A stretch of DNA of 64,000 nucleotides from Geomesophilobacter sediminis (GTDB lineage: Bacteria; Desulfobacterota; Desulfuromonadia; Geobacterales; Geobacteraceae). Where the stretch lies: positions 50,573-114,572 of the forward strand of contig NZ_JAEMHM010000021.1 in NCBI RefSeq assembly GCF_016458275.1. Reading direction: 5' to 3'. The notes under the pieces are model-generated. The model did not search any database. It was not told the origin of the DNA and saw only the letters and a list, made by a program, of their open reading frames with translations. Each line of letters starts with the position of its first letter. Position 1 is the stretch's first letter. This document shows, piece by piece, positions 61,789-64,000 of the stretch. A program made the position numbers and the translations under genes.

Positions 61789-63720
61789 ATGTCCATCTCC
61801 AAATATTTCACCGCCGCAGCGCTTGCCCTTTGCGCTACCTTTTGCGCCCGAGAGCTGGTCTTTGCCAAGGGGAGCGTCCTCAATTCCCCCCACAACCTCT
61901 CCATCTCCGGGGGGGGCGGGGCGCACGCCATCTCCTTCGGCGAGATCCGGGTCTGCGTTTTCTGCCATACGCCCCACAACGCCGTTGCCAATTCCGACTC
62001 CGCTCCGCTTTGGAACCGTGCGCTCCCTGCGGCGGGGCAGTCCTACAGCATGTACCAGTCCGACTTCTTCAACCAGAACGTCAACCCGCGCCCCCTGTAC
62101 CCGACCGGGTCGTCCCGGGTCTGCCTGAGCTGCCACGACGGGACCCTTGCGCTCAACCGGTACGGCGGCAAGGTGCTGAGCGATACCGGGGTCCCCGAGG
62201 CGGCGACCACCATGCCCGGTGACACCGACCGGACCAAGAACGCCAATCTCACTACCGACCTCTCCGACGATCATCCCATATCATTCCCCTATACCGACGA
62301 TCTGGCGGCGAAGGTGGAGTTGGTCTCGCCGACGGCGCTTCCCCCGAACATCAAGCTGGACAAGAACAATAATCTCCAGTGCACCGCCTGCCACGACCCC
62401 CACGACAACGAGTACGGCAATTTCCTGGTGATGAACAACGGCGACCCCACCAAGCCGGATTACAACCCCAATGTCACCTCGCCGCTTTGCGTGGCATGCC
62501 ACACCCCTTCCGGGTGGGACGCAACCTCCCCGCACTACGCCGGGGCCGGGTGTCTGAACTGTCACGCAAGCCACACCTCGCCGGTGAAGGAGTACCTGCT
62601 CAATGCACCGGTGGACCAGGTCTGCTTCAACGGAACCGGGTGCCACGGGACCGGCAACCCGGCGGCGCATCCCGTGCCGACCCAGATGATCGCCCAGAGC
62701 AAGCAGCTCAACAGTTCCGTCGCACGGCCGGCCTCGGCTGCCCCGGCCCGCCAAAGGGGGCTTTTCGACATGCAGTCGCTCTTTGGCCAGTCCCTGTACA
62801 AGCACCCGGTGGGGCAGGTGAAGACCCCGTACAAGCGCAATGAGAGGCTGCCACTGAAGCAGCCGCGCGTGGAATGCGTGGATTGCCACAATTCCCATCT
62901 GACCGGAAGCGCTATGCCGGGGGCGGGCACCATGAAGAGATCGCTGAAAAAGGTGCGCGGCGTCAACAAAGACTCGATGGCCACCGTGGAGGCGACGCGG
63001 GAGTACGAGATCTGTTACAAGTGCCACTCCGGGCCCTACGCGCTGAAATTCATCGGATTGGATAAGGAGAACCGGGTGATCCAGGACGCGGACCTGCGTA
63101 AGCGCTTCGACATCGGCAACCCCTCCTTCCATCCCGTTGCCGCCACACGTCGAGGTACGGGGGCAAGCCTATTGGCCCAGTATCAGACCACGATGCTCAC
63201 CATCGAATGCACCGACTGCCACAACAGCGACCAGAGCCGCAAGGCGGGGGGGAGCGGGCCGAATGGGCCGCACGCTTCGCGCTATGAGCACATCCTGATT
63301 GCCCGTTATGAAATGCCGCCGACCCAGGGGGCGATGGGGCGCGCTAACCAGTGCGGCAGCTACCGTTCCGACTACGCCCTCTGCTTCATCTGCCATTCCG
63401 ACGATTACGTCATGGTGAGCGGGAGCAAGTTCCGCAACGGGTCCGCCAACCAACACGCCAAGCACGTGGTGGACCAGTGTATTCCCTGCTTCGCCTGTCA
63501 TGATCCCCACGGCGTCTCGACCCAGGACGGTGCGACGGTCACCAACAACAGCTTCCTGATGAACTTCGATAAGTTCTACGCTTCAAGCCAGTCGGTCCCG
63601 TTTCCCCGCTACACCATGACCGGAACCGGGGGGAGCTGCACCGTCAGCTGCCACCCCACCGGGATGGGCTATGACCGCAACGTAGCGGTAATGCCGCGCC
63701 GCGTCCCGCGGTTCCGCTAA
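61789..63720 (+). CDS. Multiheme c-type cytochrome, 10 CXXCH plus two variant sites
   Basis: A 643-residue exported cytochrome. A signal peptide (about 1-26, REL-VFA) is followed by ten CXXCH motifs from CVFCH to CFACH. A CX5CH (CFNGTGCH) in the middle and a CX3CH (CTVSCH) near the end raise the possible total to twelve. Long heme-free stretches (e.g. residues 300-355) are unusual and may be exposed. The C-terminus GGSCTVSCH...YDR matches that of the first cytochrome of the cluster. The start follows GGGAGG and overlaps the preceding stop region by 1 nt spacing. It is the best candidate for the outward-facing terminal cytochrome. Confidence 0.9.
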   Translation: MSISKYFTAAALALCATFCARELVFAKGSVLNSPHNLSISGGGGAHAISFGEIRVCVFCHTPHNAVANSDSAPLWNRALPAAGQSYSMYQSDFFNQNVNPRPLYPTGSSRVCLSCHDGTLALNRYGGKVLSDTGVPEAATTMPGDTDRTKNANLTTDLSDDHPISFPYTDDLAAKVELVSPTALPPNIKLDKNNNLQCTACHDPHDNEYGNFLVMNNGDPTKPDYNPNVTSPLCVACHTPSGWDATSPHYAGAGCLNCHASHTSPVKEYLLNAPVDQVCFNGTGCHGTGNPAAHPVPTQMIAQSKQLNSSVARPASAAPARQRGLFDMQSLFGQSLYKHPVGQVKTPYKRNERLPLKQPRVECVDCHNSHLTGSAMPGAGTMKRSLKKVRGVNKDSMATVEATREYEICYKCHSGPYALKFIGLDKENRVIQDADLRKRFDIGNPSFHPVAATRRGTGASLLAQYQTTMLTIECTDCHNSDQSRKAGGSGPNGPHASRYEHILIARYEMPPTQGAMGRANQCGSYRSDYALCFICHSDDYVMVSGSKFRNGSANQHAKHVVDQCIPCFACHDPHGVSTQDGATVTNNSFLMNFDKFYASSQSVPFPRYTMTGTGGSCTVSCHPTGMGYDRNVAVMPRRVPRFR

Positions 63721-63742
63721 GGGGCCTATGGAGTCCGACCTT

Positions 63743-63785
63743 GATACCCCCCTTTGGCAAAGGGGGGCTGGGGGGATTTGCCTTT
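63743..63785. repeat. Dispersed repeat A, half element
   Basis: CCCCCCTTTGGCAAAGGGGGG then CTGGGGGGATTTGCC (first arm written without its last G in the family consensus). Confidence 0.7.
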
Positions 63786-63890
63786 ATATGGCATCATGAC
63801 CCCCTTCCTCACCCCATTTTGCAACCCGTGCTCTCGCATGCAACGTCCTTGAAGGGGAGGAGTTGCAGCCCCCAGCCTCACTCCTAGCCC

Positions 63891-63926
63891 TTGACACCCC
63901 CCTTTGGCAAAGGGGGGCTGGGGCAG
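63891..63926. repeat. Dispersed repeat A, half element
   Basis: Second copy after the cluster: ACACCCCCCTTTGGCAAAGG then GGGGCTGGGG. Confidence 0.7.
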
Positions 63927-64000
63927 CGTTGTCCGGTTAGGTTTTTGCTTTACGTCGCTTGTTTCTTAAGCGGGTGTTTCTTTTCGATCTCGCTTTGACG

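Larger units (their letters stand above)
63721..64000. other. Downstream intergenic region with repeats
   Basis: Two repeat A copies and a degenerate repeat G lie here. The right end reads TTTTTGCTTTACGTCGC and no gene start is recognisable before the window ends. Confidence 0.6.

Noticed and set aside
55252..63720. Naming the cytochrome cluster as a specific known locus (omcB, ext or mtr type)
   Set aside because: Heme counts, the two NHL genes and gene order do not let me match it to one named locus without a database search.
2050..63926. Many short palindromic repeats suggested a CRISPR array
   Set aside because: Copies are kilobases apart, of several unrelated families and without regular spacers; no cas gene is present.

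Overview
The window looks like a chromosome segment of a Geobacter-type bacterium (Desulfuromonadota, Geobacterales: Geobacter, Geomonas, Citrifermentans and relatives). The evidence is the high-GC coding DNA, several multiheme c-type cytochromes with doubled CXXCH repeats, a Rieske/cytochrome b/multiheme-c quinol oxidoreductase, a heme-binding (DUF3365) diguanylate cyclase, NHL-repeat lipoproteins and a predicted porin-cytochrome conduit. No rRNA, tRNA, CRISPR array, prophage or intact insertion sequence was found. The assignment is by gene content only.

Layout. 1-11.3 kb: a partial exported multicopper oxidase (minus), two small lipoproteins, an OxlT-like MFS carrier, a membrane heme-sensor diguanylate cyclase, hybrid cluster protein (Hcp), an SH3b protein, a short CDF-like membrane protein with a Cys-rich tail, and a lipoprotein redoxin. 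11.6-22 kb: an OmpA-type lipoprotein with three Ig-like repeats, a PstS-like binding protein next to a large chemoreceptor, small unknown proteins, a DUF4403 lipoprotein, a DUF2141 protein and a flavodiiron protein. 22-34 kb: a 1144-residue exported DUF4082 protein, a DUF3300 protein, a SulP permease, an orphan KdpD kinase, a CheB-type methylesterase overlapping a lone receiver gene, and a DUF6328 membrane protein. 34-46.7 kb: a DnaQ-type exonuclease, a YyaL/DUF255 protein, a Crp/Fnr regulator, the bc complex operon (minus), an arsenosugar-type locus (TVP38 protein, AhpD-like protein, radical-SAM ArsS), and a geranylgeranyl-reductase-like/cyclopropane-synthase-like pair. 47-55 kb: lipoproteins, a histidine kinase, a GerMN lipoprotein, an HMA/DUF2318 pair and a fibronectin-III lipoprotein. 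55.2-63.7 kb: the electron-transfer cluster.

How the genes work together. The strongest module is the six-gene plus-strand run at 55252-63720: a large periplasmic cytochrome, an NHL lipoprotein, a pentaheme lipoprotein cytochrome, a 684-residue beta-barrel, a second NHL lipoprotein and a second large cytochrome. It reads as a trans-outer-membrane electron conduit and has a terminator/antiterminator-like structure in its leader. The bc complex (38939-41406) would feed electrons from quinol to periplasmic cytochromes. Hcp and the flavodiiron protein cover NO/O2 stress.

Most notable single observation: the ArsS gene appears to be a selenoprotein gene. Its apparent stop (TGA at 44128) aligns with the conserved C-terminal Cys of the family, the frame continues as GGAISPGGGEIR, and a stem-loop with a GGC loop lies 18 nt downstream.

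Intergenic regions carry at least seven families of short palindromic repeats scattered through the window. Minus-strand ORFs opposite real genes are very long here because of the GC bias and were not annotated.
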